Notes under the pieces: model-generated
The model's database searches: none
Seen by the model: the letters and a program-made list of their open reading frames with translations, nothing else
What the model was told of the DNA's origin: nothing
Made by a program: the position numbers and the translations under genes
From: Klebsiella pneumoniae
Lineage (GTDB): Bacteria > Verrucomicrobiota > Verrucomicrobiia > Limisphaerales > SXTU01
DNA length: 64,000 nt
Direction: 5' to 3'
Assembly: GCA_943330855.2 (NCBI GenBank)
Contig: CALQJI020000007.1
Location: 38,388 to 102,387 of the forward strand
Shown here: positions 28,069 to 40,430 of the stretch, one piece after another
Layout: the number at the start of each line of letters is the position of its first letter
Numbering within the stretch: the stretch's first letter is position 1

Positions 28069-28311
28069 ATGCCAGCCACACTGACACTTCACGAAGCCGC
28101 CCACGGGCGCGTGGTCAGCGACCCCAGTATCCTCGGCGGCCAGCCGGTCTTTCGCGGCACGCGGCTGCCCGTCGGCACGCTGTTCGATTACCTCGCGGAC
28201 GGGCTGACGCTGGATTACTTCCTCGAAAGCTTTCCCTCCATCACGCGCGAGCAAGCCACCGCCGTCCTTCGCTACGGCCAGGAACGCATCGAACAGGAAC
28301 TGGCTGCGTGA
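28069..28311 (+). CDS. DUF433 antitoxin-like protein
   Basis: 80-residue DUF433 protein, the antitoxin-type partner of DUF5615/PIN-like toxins (VapB45-like). The motif VVSDPSILGGQPVFRGTRLP followed by VGTLFDYLADG is the family signature, a winged-helix-like DNA-binding fold. The ATG at 28069 starts 13 residues before the motif. The stop overlaps the next gene's GTG start by four bases, the usual coupling in toxin-antitoxin operons. Confidence 0.92.
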   Translation: MPATLTLHEAAHGRVVSDPSILGGQPVFRGTRLPVGTLFDYLADGLTLDYFLESFPSITREQATAVLRYGQERIEQELAA

Positions 28312-28625
28312 GAGTGCTGCTCGACGAATGCGTGCCGGTGCAAGTGCGCCACGCGCTCCTCGACCACGAAGTCGCCAGCGTGCCGAAACTCGGCTGGGGC
28401 AGCATCAGCAACGGCGACCTGCTCGATGCCGCCGAGCAAGCGGGCTTCGCCCCCTTCATCATCGCGGACAAGAATCTTCGCTATCAGCAAAACCTTGCCC
28501 GTCGGCGCATTGCCCTTTTGGAACTTTGGACCAATCACCGCCCTACGTTGGAGCGCCACTTCGACCGCATCCGCTCTGCCGTGGAACGAATTGCTCCCGG
28601 AGACTACGCGGTGCTGGAGCCTTGA
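28308..28625 (+). CDS. DUF5615 PIN-like toxin
   Basis: 105-residue PIN-like nuclease of the DUF5615 family, expected to cleave RNA when not held by the DUF433 antitoxin. MRVLLDECVPVQVRHALLDH carries the first acidic residues (Asp6/Glu7), and FIIADKNLRYQQNL the second acidic site, as expected for a PIN fold. It starts with GTG inside the antitoxin stop region. The pair is intact and could be active. Confidence 0.9.
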   Translation: MRVLLDECVPVQVRHALLDHEVASVPKLGWGSISNGDLLDAAEQAGFAPFIIADKNLRYQQNLARRRIALLELWTNHRPTLERHFDRIRSAVERIAPGDYAVLEP

Positions 28626-28679
28626 AGCGCAGTTTCCCTTCGCACCCGCCCGCTCGGTTCCGCTAGCCTCTTCGCACTT

Positions 28680-29180
28680 ATGTCCGACGACTTCCAATCC
28701 CGTGTCACCGCCGCGATGGCCAATCCCGAGAACATGGGCGAACTGCCCAACGCCGACGCCATCGGCACCGTGGGCAACGCCGATTGCGGCGACATGCTGC
28801 GCGTGTGGGTGAAGTTCAAGGAGGAAGGCGGGCGCAAGGTCATTGACCGCGCCAGCTTCCAGTCCTTCGGCTGCGAGACCGCCATCGCCGCCGCCAGCCT
28901 CGCGATGGAACTCATCAAGGGCAAAACCGCCGCCGAGGCGCTCGCCATGCGCGGCGAGGAGTTTGCGAAAGACCTCGGCCCGCTGCCCCCGACCAAGGTG
29001 CATTGCACCTCGCTCGTCGAAGGCGCGCTCCGCGAAGCCCTCGCGCCGGTGGGCGCTGCGCCTGCGCCCGTGGCTCAACCCACTGCTGCCGCTCCGCCGC
29101 CGACCTTGATGGACGCGTTCAACAAGCCGGAGCAGAAGAAGAGCGGCGTGAAGGTGGTGTTTCTGAAGCCCGGCGATTAA
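28680..29180 (+). CDS. NifU/IscU-like iron-sulfur cluster scaffold
   Basis: 166-residue protein. The first ~125 residues are an IscU/NifU N-terminal domain with all three cluster cysteines: NADCGDML, SFGCETAIAAAS and KVHCTSLVEGAL. The C-terminal ~40 residues (Ala/Pro-rich, then LMDAFNKPEQKKSGVKVVFL) are outside the usual scaffold domain and may be a linker or docking tail. No cysteine desulfurase gene is adjacent. A DUF1858-rhodanese gene lies just upstream, making a small Fe-S/sulfur cluster around the toxin-antitoxin pair. Confidence 0.9.
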   Translation: MSDDFQSRVTAAMANPENMGELPNADAIGTVGNADCGDMLRVWVKFKEEGGRKVIDRASFQSFGCETAIAAASLAMELIKGKTAAEALAMRGEEFAKDLGPLPPTKVHCTSLVEGALREALAPVGAAPAPVAQPTAAAPPPTLMDAFNKPEQKKSGVKVVFLKPGD

Positions 29181-29188
29181 CCTAGGTT

Positions 29189-29277
29189 TTGCCCGCAGAT
29201 GACACGGATGAACACCAGTGGCAGCAGTAGCATCGCTTGTTTTCTATCCGCGTTATCCGTGTCATCCGTGGGCAAAC
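29189..29277. repeat. Palindromic repeat (GATGACACGGATGAAC type)
   Basis: Left arm TTTGCCCGCAGATGACACGG with ATGAAC following; right arm ATCCGTGTCATCCGTGGGCA with AA following. It lies between the NifU-like gene stop and the metH start. This kind of element is widespread between genes in Planctomycetes-Verrucomicrobia genomes. Confidence 0.75.
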
Positions 29278-29344
29278 TTCCCCCGCCAGTCTTGAGTTTC
29301 CCTCGCCAATCCCCACACTGCGCCGACGTTTGTCCAAACAACTT

Positions 29345-33181
<3,837 letters not shown>

Positions 33182-33182
33182 T

Positions 33183-33254
33183 GGAGCGCGGACGCCCACG
33201 TCCGCTTCAAATCAGACCATCGCGCCGCAGTTGCGGACGTAGGCCTGCGCGCCC
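33183..33254. repeat. Palindromic repeat family 1, copy C
   Basis: Left arm GGAGCGCGGACGCCCACGTC plus CGC, identical to copy A over 23 bases; right arm TTGCGGACGTAGGCCTGCGC plus GCCC is partly decayed. It starts one base after the metH stop codon. Confidence 0.75.
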
Positions 33255-33343
33255 TTATCAGTCCATGAATTTCTACTCCAACCATTTGTCCGGCATCCGG
33301 CGCGGTTGCCTTGGCCGTCCGCTTCGGCTAAAACCCTGCGCAC

Positions 33344-34228
33344 GTGAAGAAACTCGCGGACAACATCCGGCGCGTCGGGCTGGTCGCCAACGTGGAGAAA
33401 AGCTCCTGCGTCGCTGTCGTGCAGCAAGCGGCCCGGCTCATTCGCGCCAGCGGCCGTGAACCCGTCGCGGACCTCGCGACCGCCCGGCTCGCGAAACTCA
33501 AAATCCCCACGGCCGCCGATGCCGCCGCTGTGGCCCGCGAGACGGACCTGCTGCTGATCTTCGGTGGCGATGGCACCATGCTGCGCGCCGCCCGCGACAC
33601 AGCGGAGGCGGGCACTCCGTTGCTGGGCGTGAACCTCGGTGGCCTCGGGTTCCTCACCGCGATTTCCGCCGATCATTTTGCGAAGGACCTGCGCGCCGTC
33701 TGGCAGGGGAAGTTCACCATCGAGACGCGTCCGCTTATCGAGGTGAGCGCCGCGCTGGGCGGAAAACTTCTGTCCCGCCCCGCGCTCAACGACTTCGTGG
33801 TCAGCCGCGGCGCTGGCTCGCGGCTCATCGAACTCGAAGTCGCCGTGGACGGCGAGGAACTCACGCGCTACCGCTGCGACGGACTCATCGTCAGCTCGCC
33901 GACCGGCTCGACGGCTTACTCGCTCGCGGCGGGCGGGGCGATTGTCAGCCCGAGCGCGGAGGTCTTCACCATTACCCCGATTTGTCCGCACACCCTCTCG
34001 AATCGCTCCGTGGTCGTGAGCCTGCACTCCGCCATCGGCATCCGCGCGTTGAGCGCGAAGATGGAGACGCTGCTTTCTGCCGATGGCGAGGTGGTCGGGC
34101 CACTGGCGGCGGGGGAGACGGTGCTGATTCGCCGCAGTGAGCGCTCCGTGCGGCTGGTGCATCTGCCGGGCGATTCGTTCTTCCGCACGCTGCGCCAGAA
34201 GCTGAATTGGAGCGGGTCCAATGTGTGA
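33344..34228 (+). CDS. nadK: NAD kinase
   Basis: 294-residue ATP-NAD kinase making NADP. The catalytic GGDGT is in LLIFGGDGTMLRAARD, followed by LLGVNLGGLGFLTAI and the second family motif DGLIVSSPTGSTAYSLAAGG. The start is GTG; MKKLADNIRRVGLVAN is the normal N-terminus. Length is standard. Downstream of metH with a repeat in between, upstream of a LacI-type regulator gene. Confidence 0.97.
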   Translation: MKKLADNIRRVGLVANVEKSSCVAVVQQAARLIRASGREPVADLATARLAKLKIPTAADAAAVARETDLLLIFGGDGTMLRAARDTAEAGTPLLGVNLGGLGFLTAISADHFAKDLRAVWQGKFTIETRPLIEVSAALGGKLLSRPALNDFVVSRGAGSRLIELEVAVDGEELTRYRCDGLIVSSPTGSTAYSLAAGGAIVSPSAEVFTITPICPHTLSNRSVVVSLHSAIGIRALSAKMETLLSADGEVVGPLAAGETVLIRRSERSVRLVHLPGDSFFRTLRQKLNWSGSNV

Positions 34229-34324
34229 AAAGAGTTTTCAGCGTTTCGGGTTCCGTGTTCAGTCAGCCCCGTGCGCTCGCCCAACTTCCACTCGCTGTTT
34301 GCTGGTGGCTGATCGCTGTTCCCA

Positions 34325-35338
34325 ATGATTCGCCTCAAAGACATCGCCTACCGCGCCGGTTGCTCCGTGATGACCGTCTCGAAGGCGTTGCGCGATGCGA
34401 AGGACATCTCCGTGGCCACCAAGGCGCGCATCCAGCAGATGGCCGAGGAGATGGGTTACGTGCCCGATGCCGCCGCCGCCGGCCTCCGCACCCGTAGCTC
34501 GCGGATGCTGGGGCTGATAATCCCGACGCTGACCAACCCGATTTACGCGCGGCTGGTCATGGCCATTGAGGAGTGGGCTTACCAGCACGGTTACGCGTTG
34601 CTGTTGCTGCATTCGCACAACGACTCCGCTCGCGAGGAGCAGTGCATCCGTCGGCTGCTGTCGCGGCGGGTGGACGGGTTGTTCATCTCGCCAGCCCCGC
34701 GCATGGAGCCGAGTGCAAAGATTTACGATGAGATGCTCGCGAGCGGACAACCGGTAGTCATTCTCGGCGCGCGCGCGAAGTTCTGCGCGGGCTTCCCGTG
34801 CGTCGAGAGCGACGACACCACGGCCTCGGCAAACGTCACGCGGCACCTGCTGGAACTCGGCCATCGGCGCATCGCATTCTTCGCGGGGCCGCAGATGTCG
34901 CCGTGGGCACACGACCGTTTCGCCGGCTACAAGAAGGCGCTGCGGGATGCGAATGTAGAGTTCGACGACCGGCTTATTTTCCAAGCCGGATCGACCATTG
35001 AGGAAGGGGAGAAAACGGCCGTGCAGTTCCTCAGCGAGACGACCGAGGCCACCGCTATTCAAGCCGTCAACGACATGGTCGCTATTGGCGCGGGGACGCT
35101 CCTGTTGCAGCAGGGGTTGAAGATGCCGCAGGATTATTCGCTCGCGGGTTTTGGCAACGTGCTGGTCAGTGAACATTTCCGCGTGCCACTCACCACGGTG
35201 CGACAGCCGAAATTCAGGCTTGGCGTTGCCGCAATGGAGCTGATGCTTGCCAAGCTGCGCGGTGAGGCCGCCGAGTCCAAACGCCTGCCCGCCGACCTCG
35301 TCATCCGGCAGAGCACGGCAGCTCCGGTGAAGAAATAG
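34325..35338 (+). CDS. LacI-family transcriptional regulator
   Basis: 337 residues. The N-terminal helix-turn-helix is LKDIAYRAGCSVMTVSKALR with hinge helix sequence AAAGLRTRSSRMLGLIIP, then a periplasmic-binding-like sensor domain (LTNPIYARLVMAIEEWAYQ; NDMVAIGAGTLLLQQG; ending PADLVIRQST). It would bind an operator and respond to a sugar or nucleoside. No adjacent transport or catabolic gene reveals the ligand, and it stands alone on the plus strand. Confidence 0.95.
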   Translation: MIRLKDIAYRAGCSVMTVSKALRDAKDISVATKARIQQMAEEMGYVPDAAAAGLRTRSSRMLGLIIPTLTNPIYARLVMAIEEWAYQHGYALLLLHSHNDSAREEQCIRRLLSRRVDGLFISPAPRMEPSAKIYDEMLASGQPVVILGARAKFCAGFPCVESDDTTASANVTRHLLELGHRRIAFFAGPQMSPWAHDRFAGYKKALRDANVEFDDRLIFQAGSTIEEGEKTAVQFLSETTEATAIQAVNDMVAIGAGTLLLQQGLKMPQDYSLAGFGNVLVSEHFRVPLTTVRQPKFRLGVAAMELMLAKLRGEAAESKRLPADLVIRQSTAAPVKK

Positions 35339-35430
35339 GCTGGGCATTTTGGCTGCCTTGCAGTTTTTCGTTCGCTCAGGGCCGTCGGCTGCGAGCGGTT
35401 TTCCAAAAGCACCAAGCCCCCCCTGTTGCT

Positions 35431-35457
35431 GTCACGCGAACGTCACGCTCCTTTCAC
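35431..35457. promoter_or_regulatory. Candidate Pho-box-like direct repeats upstream of the receiver gene
   Basis: GTCAC (35431), GTCAC (35442) and TTCAC (35453) recur every 11 bases, the spacing of PhoB-type half-sites (seven conserved bases plus four). The spacer bases are less AT-rich than the E. coli consensus. The site ends about 48 bases before the start of the receiver-domain gene. Confidence 0.35.
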
Positions 35458-35505
35458 CCCCCCGCGGTTGTTTGCTCACGTCGGCTGCGGCATAAACACG
35501 GGCCT

Positions 35506-35904
35506 ATGTCGCATCGCGTGCTGATTGTGGATGATGAATTGGATTTGCGGGAAGTGATGGATTACAGCCTTCGCATGGCCGGCTACGAGGTGGACCATGC
35601 CGAGAACGGCACCAGCGCTCTCGCCAGCGCCCAGCGATGCTTGCCCGATGCCATCGTGCTGGACATCAACCTCCCCGGCCTCGACGGATTGGCGGTGTGT
35701 GAGATGCTCCGGCTGCTGGCCTCCACGCGGGAGATCCCGATCCTCTTGCTCACCGCGTTGGCGTCGGAACAGACGCGCAAGCTTGGCCTCCAGCTCGGCG
35801 CGAACGACTACATGACCAAGCCCTTCAGTCCGCGCGAGCTTGTGGCACGCGTCGGCAAGCTGGTGGCGGGGAATCCCCGTGGCGGGACGGTGGCGGCGGC
35901 TTGA
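35506..35904 (+). CDS. Single-domain response regulator (CheY-like receiver)
   Basis: 132 residues comprising only a receiver domain. LIVDDELDLREVMDY holds the acidic pocket, IVLDINLPGLDGL the phospho-acceptor Asp (about residue 52), LLLTALA the Thr, and YMTKPFSPREL the Lys. No output domain follows, only a short GGTVAAA-type tail, so it works by protein contact or phosphotransfer. No kinase is immediately beside it; sensor kinases lie 3-6 kb away. A Pho-box-like repeat array precedes it. Confidence 0.93.
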   Translation: MSHRVLIVDDELDLREVMDYSLRMAGYEVDHAENGTSALASAQRCLPDAIVLDINLPGLDGLAVCEMLRLLASTREIPILLLTALASEQTRKLGLQLGANDYMTKPFSPRELVARVGKLVAGNPRGGTVAAA

Positions 35905-36072
35905 AGCCTTAGTGCGAACCGCCCCGACACTGAAGCTTCCCGCCGGCGCCCTCCGAGGTATCCGCAGCGCGCACGCTCGCGCAGCAGGCAGCAGCTCTAT
36001 TGGGATGGTAGCGCCGCTCTGTGAATCAGCGCGCTGTGTTGGGCGATGAGGCGCGTGGGGAGCCGGTGTAAA

Positions 36073-36375
36073 GGCGAGGATTTTGAGTTTCGGGAACGTG
36101 TCCGCGCCGATCTTGAGCAGGCGGCTGGGGTCGGCCAGTTGGTGGACCTCGTCGAACACCACGATGGGCTTCTCGATGCCCCGGCAGAACAGCACTGGAT
36201 CGCGCACCATGTCCTCCACGGCGGGTAGGTCGCAGTTGATGTTGTGCACCTGATCCTCGCCTAGGCTTTGGGCGAACGTCGTCTTACCGGAGCGCCGCAC
36301 GCCGCTCAACCAGGCGATGGGAACCTCCTGCTAGGCCGTTGCAATCCGTTCGGGCCAAAAAGGGCGCTGAATCAT
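36073..36375 (-). pseudogene. AAA (AAA_14/DUF4143-type) ATPase, nonsense-mutated and truncated
   Basis: Reading from ATG at 36375 gives MIQRPFWPERIATA, then TAG, then QEVPIAWLSGVRRSGKTTFA, the P-loop of the AAA_14 family. In relatives the stop position is Trp (TGG to TAG is one base). The frame continues with the Walker B region (PIVVFDEVHQLADPS) and KIGADTFPKLKILA, where the family expects TGSS; similarity then ends. About 300 of the usual ~1100 bases remain. Such ATPases are often called toxin-antitoxin-like or mobile cargo. Confidence 0.8.
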
Positions 36376-36796
36376 GTTAACGTAGTGTGTAAATAGTCTG
36401 ACTTAATGCCAATCATCGTTACACGCTCTTCACGCCAGTCCTCCACGAAGCTGCACTCCGTCGCCGCCGAGGGGAGGCGGCGGACATTGCGGAGCGCGGA
36501 GAAATCCGCCTCCTGACCTCGGCGGCTGCGCGGGTCGAGAAGTCCCCAGAACCACGCGTCGGGACTTGAAGTGGTCAACCAGAAAGCGGGACGCCTAACT
36601 AGGCGTTTCCCTTAGTGGTGCTAGTCCTTCACCCCCGCTTCGGTCTGGGGCTCACCCCAATTGTTGCCGCCACTCCTCGCCCCTAACTTGGCCGCGTGAA
36701 AGCAAGAACGGAACGCCAAGATAAGGTCGGCAGCACCGCAAAAAACGCGTGGCGGGTCGGTCCGCTCTGGCTGGCTCAACCCATCTGAGGCCACCT
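36376..36796. other. Gene-free stretch upstream of the PocR-AraC gene
   Basis: Holds a family 2 palindrome and the 15-base sequence GCGTTTCCCTTAGTG (36603-36617) that recurs at 39744-39758. No convincing reading frame; the apparent minus-strand frame here is the translation of the palindrome. Confidence 0.5.
36459..36530. repeat. Palindromic repeat family 2, copy 2
   Basis: Left arm CGTCGCCGCCGAGGGGAGGC plus GGCGGA; right arm TCCGCCTCCTGACCTCGGCG plus GCTGCG. Arms agree with copy 1 at 9331-9404, including the non-pairing block opposite TGA, while the loop is different. Confidence 0.75.
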
Positions 36797-37687
36797 ATGA
36801 ACACCCACGAAGACAGCAACCACATCATCACCACCCTCGCCCACTCCCCGGTCTATCAGGACTACGAGCGCGCGTTCAATGAGACCACCGGCCTGCCCGT
36901 CAACCTCCGCCCCGTCGAGAGCTGGCAGCTCCCGCACCACGGGCGCCGGAACGAGAATCCCTTCTGCGCTCTCATGGCCCAGCGCAGCCGCACTTGCGCT
37001 GCGTGCCTTCAGGTGCAGCAACAGCTCGCCGACGCCGCCCAGTGCGCGCCCGCCACCGTCACTTGCCAGTTCGGCCTGTGCGACTCCGCCGTGCCCGTCC
37101 GCACCGGGGAAAAGACCATCGGCTATCTCCAGACCGGGCAAATCTTCCGGCGCAAACCCACGCAGGCGCAGTTTGAGCGCGTAGCCAAGCTGGCCCAGGA
37201 TGGCGGCGTGACGGCCACCAAAGAGGAGATGCACGAGGCTTACTTCCACACGCCCGTCCTCCCGGCGAAGCGCCACGCGGCCGCCCTCAGCCTGCTCCAC
37301 ATCTTCGCCGACCATCTCGGCATGGTGAGCAACCAGATCATGGTGCGGAACGCCCACGCCGAGCCGCCGATGATCACGCGCGCCAAGCAGTTCATCGAGG
37401 AGCACCACACGGAAGACCTCTCCCTCGGGATGCTGGCCAAGGCGGTCAACACCAGCACCTTTTACTTCTGCAAGATGTTCAAGAAGGGCACGGGCATAAA
37501 CTTCACCGACTACCTCTCCCGCGTCCGCATCGAGAAGGCAAAGAACCTCCTCCTCAACCCCAACCTGCGCGTCAGCGAAATCGCCTACGAAGTTGGCTTC
37601 CAGTCGCTTACGCACTTCAACCGCATCTTCAAGAAGCTCGCCGGCCAGTCGCCCACGGAATATCGCGGGCACCTACCGGCGGCCTAA
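36797..37687 (+). CDS. PocR-sensor AraC-family transcriptional regulator
   Basis: 296 residues. The first ~170 residues are a PocR ligand-binding domain: cysteine-rich CALMAQRSRTCAACLQVQQQ and TCQFGLCDSAVPV, with IGYLQTGQIF. The last ~100 residues are an AraC HTH (LSLGMLAKAVNTSTFYFCKM; VSEIAYEVGFQSLTHFNRIF; GQSPTEYR). In the PocR family the sensor binds small hydrocarbon-derivative ligands such as 1,3-propanediol. ATG 36797 starts directly before the sensor. A 15-base motif shared with another upstream region lies 180 bases before the start. No clear target gene is adjacent. Confidence 0.92.
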   Translation: MNTHEDSNHIITTLAHSPVYQDYERAFNETTGLPVNLRPVESWQLPHHGRRNENPFCALMAQRSRTCAACLQVQQQLADAAQCAPATVTCQFGLCDSAVPVRTGEKTIGYLQTGQIFRRKPTQAQFERVAKLAQDGGVTATKEEMHEAYFHTPVLPAKRHAAALSLLHIFADHLGMVSNQIMVRNAHAEPPMITRAKQFIEEHHTEDLSLGMLAKAVNTSTFYFCKMFKKGTGINFTDYLSRVRIEKAKNLLLNPNLRVSEIAYEVGFQSLTHFNRIFKKLAGQSPTEYRGHLPAA

Positions 37688-37714
37688 TCCACCGCAGCCA
37701 ACAAGGAACAAGGA

Positions 37715-38002
37715 ATGAACCAGCAAGGAAACAACATGAGCGCCAAAACCAAGAACGGTCGGACCCACCAGCGCACCGCCAACCCGCCGCGCCCGGAACC
37801 GACGCGCGACGACATCACGTTGTGGGCCGTGACCATCTGGGAGGAAGAAGGCCGCCCGCAAGGCCGTGAACTTGAACACTGGCTGCTGGCGGAGGCCCGA
37901 CTCCGGCAAGGTTGGCAGACCGAGAGCGCGACTGGCGGTCAAGCCCGTCGTGCCGGGCGCACTGGGTCAAAGCGGAGCCAGCCGGACGCCGTCGCGCTTT
38001 AG
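37715..38002 (+). CDS. DUF2934 domain-containing small protein
   Basis: 95 residues (88 if the ATG at 37736 is used). The core DDITLWAVTIWEEEGRPQGR plus ELEHWLLAEARL matches DUF2934, a short helical motif of unknown function found in many proteobacteria and Verrucomicrobia. The tails are basic and low-complexity. It follows the PocR-AraC gene by 27 bases on the same strand, so co-transcription is likely. Confidence 0.75.
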   Translation: MNQQGNNMSAKTKNGRTHQRTANPPRPEPTRDDITLWAVTIWEEEGRPQGRELEHWLLAEARLRQGWQTESATGGQARRAGRTGSKRSQPDAVAL

Positions 38003-38039
38003 CCGCCCCCCTGTTTATGAAGTCAGCGGCCTCCTTCTC

Positions 38040-38146
38040 AACGCAGAGACGCAGAGAACGCAAAGTTCCGCAGAGAAGAGCCGGCACAGACCCCCACTTC
38101 GAGAACGGGGCTGGGTCTGCCCCCCCTCTGCGTCTCTGCGTTAAAG
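38040..38146. repeat. Palindromic repeat (AACGCAGAGACGCAGAG type) with inner palindrome
   Basis: Left arm AACGCAGAGACGCAGAGAAC and right arm CTCTGCGTCTCTGCGTT pair over 17 bases. Inside the loop, GCACAGACCCCC pairs with GGGGCTGGGTCTGC, a second stem. It lies between the DUF2934 gene and the PAS-kinase gene. Confidence 0.75.
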
Positions 38147-38219
38147 CGAACGCCCGCTTTCAACCACCCCGTCCCGGTTTAGGCGTGCCCGACCGGCGTG
38201 AAACCCTATCCTGCGCCGC

Positions 38220-39419
38220 ATGGCCGACCACGCACCGATGACCGCCGCCGTTCCACTCGCCCCCTCCGCCGACACCTTGAGGGAATTGGTGGAGCTCAAG
38301 GCCGCGCTCGACGCCCATTCCATCGTCGCCATCACGGACGCGCGCGGGCGGATCACCTACGTCAACGGCAAGTTCTGCGAGATTTCCCAATACAGTCGCG
38401 ACGAACTGCTCGGCCAGGACCACCGCATCATTAACTCCGGCCATCACCCCAAGGAGTTTTTCCGCCACCTCTGGCAGACCATCCAGCGCGGCGAGGTCTG
38501 GCAGGGCGAACTCTGCAACCGCGCCAAGGACGGCAGCCTCTACTGGGTCGCCACCACCCTCTTCCCGTTCCTCGACGCGGCGGGGAAGCCGCAGCAATAC
38601 ATCGCCATCCGCACCGACATCACGGCGCGCAAGCGCGACGAGGCCCGGCTCGCCGAGTTGGCGCAATCCCTCGCGGAGAAGAACAAGGAGTTGGAAGCCA
38701 TCGTGTATGTCGCCTCGCACGACCTCCGCTCCCCGCTGGTCAACATCCAGGGCTTCAGCAAGGAGCTCACCCGCGCTTGCGAAGGGCTGCGCACGAAACT
38801 CCTCGCGACCCCCGGCCCGGCCATTCCCAAGTCCGAACTCCACGCCGCGCTGACCGAGGACATCCCGGAATCCCTCGCGTTCATCCAGGCGGGCGTGGCG
38901 AAGATTGACGCGCTGCTGGCTGGCTTCCTCCGCTTCTCCCGGCTGGGCCGCGCTGCGCTGAACGTCGAACCGCTCCAGATGAACGCGATGCTCCAGCAGA
39001 TTGCGCAAGCGATGGAATTCCAAATCCAGCAAGCCGGCGCGCAGTTCGACCTCAGCGACCTGCCCAACTGCCAAGGCGACGCCACGCAAATCAACCAGGT
39101 CTTCACCAACCTCCTCGACAACGCGGTCAAGTATCTCGCCCCGCATCGCCCCGGCCGCATCTCCGTCACGGGCTGCGTCGAGCACGGGCGCGCCCTCTAC
39201 GCCGTCACCGACAACGGCATCGGCATCGCGCCGGAGCACCAGCCCAAGGTCTTCGAGATTTTTCACCGCCTCGACCCGGCGGAAGGCCACGGCGAGGGCC
39301 TGGGACTAACCATCGCACAGCGCATCTTGGAGCGGCAAAACGGGAAGATTTGGGTGGAGTCCGAGGCGGGCCGTGGCAGCAGTTTTTTCATCTCGCTGCC
39401 CGCTGCGCCGGCCAAGTAA
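38220..39419 (+). CDS. PAS-domain sensor histidine kinase
   Basis: 399 residues, no membrane segment, so a cytoplasmic sensor. A PAS domain ([49 protein letters not shown]) is followed by a coiled-coil and the HisKA phospho-acceptor region [19 protein letters not shown]. The HATPase domain has the N-box [10 protein letters not shown], then [10 protein letters not shown] and [16 protein letters not shown]. Layout resembles bacteriophytochrome-type kinases that pair with small receivers such as the gene at 40766. Signal unknown. Confidence 0.94.
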   Translation: MADHAPMTAAVPLAPSADTLRELVELKAALDAHSIVAITDARGRITYVNGKFCEISQYSRDELLGQDHRIINSGHHPKEFFRHLWQTIQRGEVWQGELCNRAKDGSLYWVATTLFPFLDAAGKPQQYIAIRTDITARKRDEARLAELAQSLAEKNKELEAIVYVASHDLRSPLVNIQGFSKELTRACEGLRTKLLATPGPAIPKSELHAALTEDIPESLAFIQAGVAKIDALLAGFLRFSRLGRAALNVEPLQMNAMLQQIAQAMEFQIQQAGAQFDLSDLPNCQGDATQINQVFTNLLDNAVKYLAPHRPGRISVTGCVEHGRALYAVTDNGIGIAPEHQPKVFEIFHRLDPAEGHGEGLGLTIAQRILERQNGKIWVESEAGRGSSFFISLPAAPAK

Positions 39420-39835
39420 GAACTGCCAGCCGCATCCCCACAACCACCGGCAAAGTCGGGTCGAACGACCACGCGAGTTTGGGCGCGCTCTTCCCTCCCC
39501 CCCCGACCGCTTGCGGGTCGGCAAGGGCGGCAAGTCCACCTTCGTGCTGCTTTCCCTCCAATCCGGTTGGTTAGGATTCGTTGTTCAACCGAGGCTGCTG
39601 CATATGAAAACGACCTCTCCAACTACCTCGCACAAGTTTGGGGCCAACCGCAACGAGCTGGCCGCCACCCCGCGCAAGCACGACCCGAACTTCCGGCAAT
39701 CCCGCGATGTCCACACCAGAACGCCAGCGGCGCAGCGCAGTAAGCGTTTCCCTTAGTGCACTAGGCCAGACGGCTAGTGCGAATGAGGAAGGGGCCCAAT
39801 GGTCAGCCGCGCGCCGCGCCAGCTAGGGTCTCCGC
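39420..39835. other. Gene-free stretch between sensor kinase and small unknown gene
   Basis: Contains a C-run, a hairpin-like GACCGCTTGCGGGTCGG near 39505 and a second copy of GCGTTTCCCTTAGTG (39744-39758) 78 bases before the next gene. A 50-codon frame from 39604 has no supporting feature. Confidence 0.45.
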
Positions 39836-40411
39836 ATGACCACTCAATGGAATGGCGCAACCCCTAACGGCTGCGGCCTGAACGTCGCCGAGCTGTTCAA
39901 CGTGATCTTGGTCTATGAGGACCGGGCCAGTGCCGTGCGCGGGCTGGCGCTGTATCAACGGCTCGTGGCCGAGTTGGGCGGCGACGGTGACTTCAACCTG
40001 AATGTTTGGAAGTTCGCCGTGCTCGGCGTCCGGCGGCTGGCGGAACTCAGCGCCGGGCAGGCGGCGGAGGCGGACCTCATCATCGTCTGCACGCGGGATG
40101 AGACGGAGCCGGCGGAGCCGGTGCGGGCGTGGTTTGAGCGCTGGCTGGCCCTGAAGGGCCAGAACAATTGCGCCTTGGTGGTGGTCGGTGAGGCGGCCTC
40201 GGAACAGCCCGCACCGACCCGGCAGGGCGGATTCTACCACCGCCTCGCCCAACGTGCCGGGGTCACCTGCTTCCCCCCCGCCGCCCCCGCTGCGCGAACC
40301 GATGGGTGCGACTGGTTTCCTCGCCCACCTGCTGCGCCCGGGGCTGACGGCTCCTTTCCCAAGGTCGCTCGCCCCTCGCTAATCGTGCCTGGACCGATCT
40401 TTGCCTGGTAA
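39836..40411 (+). CDS. Uncharacterised protein in two-component island (191 aa)
   Basis: 191 residues. The first ~140 look like an alpha/beta fold: LFNVILVYEDRASAVRGLAL, FNLNVWKFAVLGV, ADLIIVCTRDETEP and NCALVVVGEAAS alternate strands and helices. The last ~45 residues are Pro/Ala-rich. I believe similar proteins occur in other Verrucomicrobia near receiver-domain genes, but no function is known to me. It shares the upstream 15-base motif with the PocR-AraC gene. Placement between a kinase and response regulators suggests an accessory signalling role. Confidence 0.65.
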   Translation: MTTQWNGATPNGCGLNVAELFNVILVYEDRASAVRGLALYQRLVAELGGDGDFNLNVWKFAVLGVRRLAELSAGQAAEADLIIVCTRDETEPAEPVRAWFERWLALKGQNNCALVVVGEAASEQPAPTRQGGFYHRLAQRAGVTCFPPAAPAARTDGCDWFPRPPAAPGADGSFPKVARPSLIVPGPIFAW

Positions 40412-40430
40412 CAGTCAGGCCCTCCACACC

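Noticed and set aside
36372..36578. 68-codon minus-strand frame
   Set aside because: It is the translation of the family 2 palindrome and the pseudogene leader, not a protein.
39604..39756. 50-codon plus-strand frame with an ATG
   Set aside because: No ribosome-binding site, no fold-like pattern, and it ends within the shared 15-base motif.
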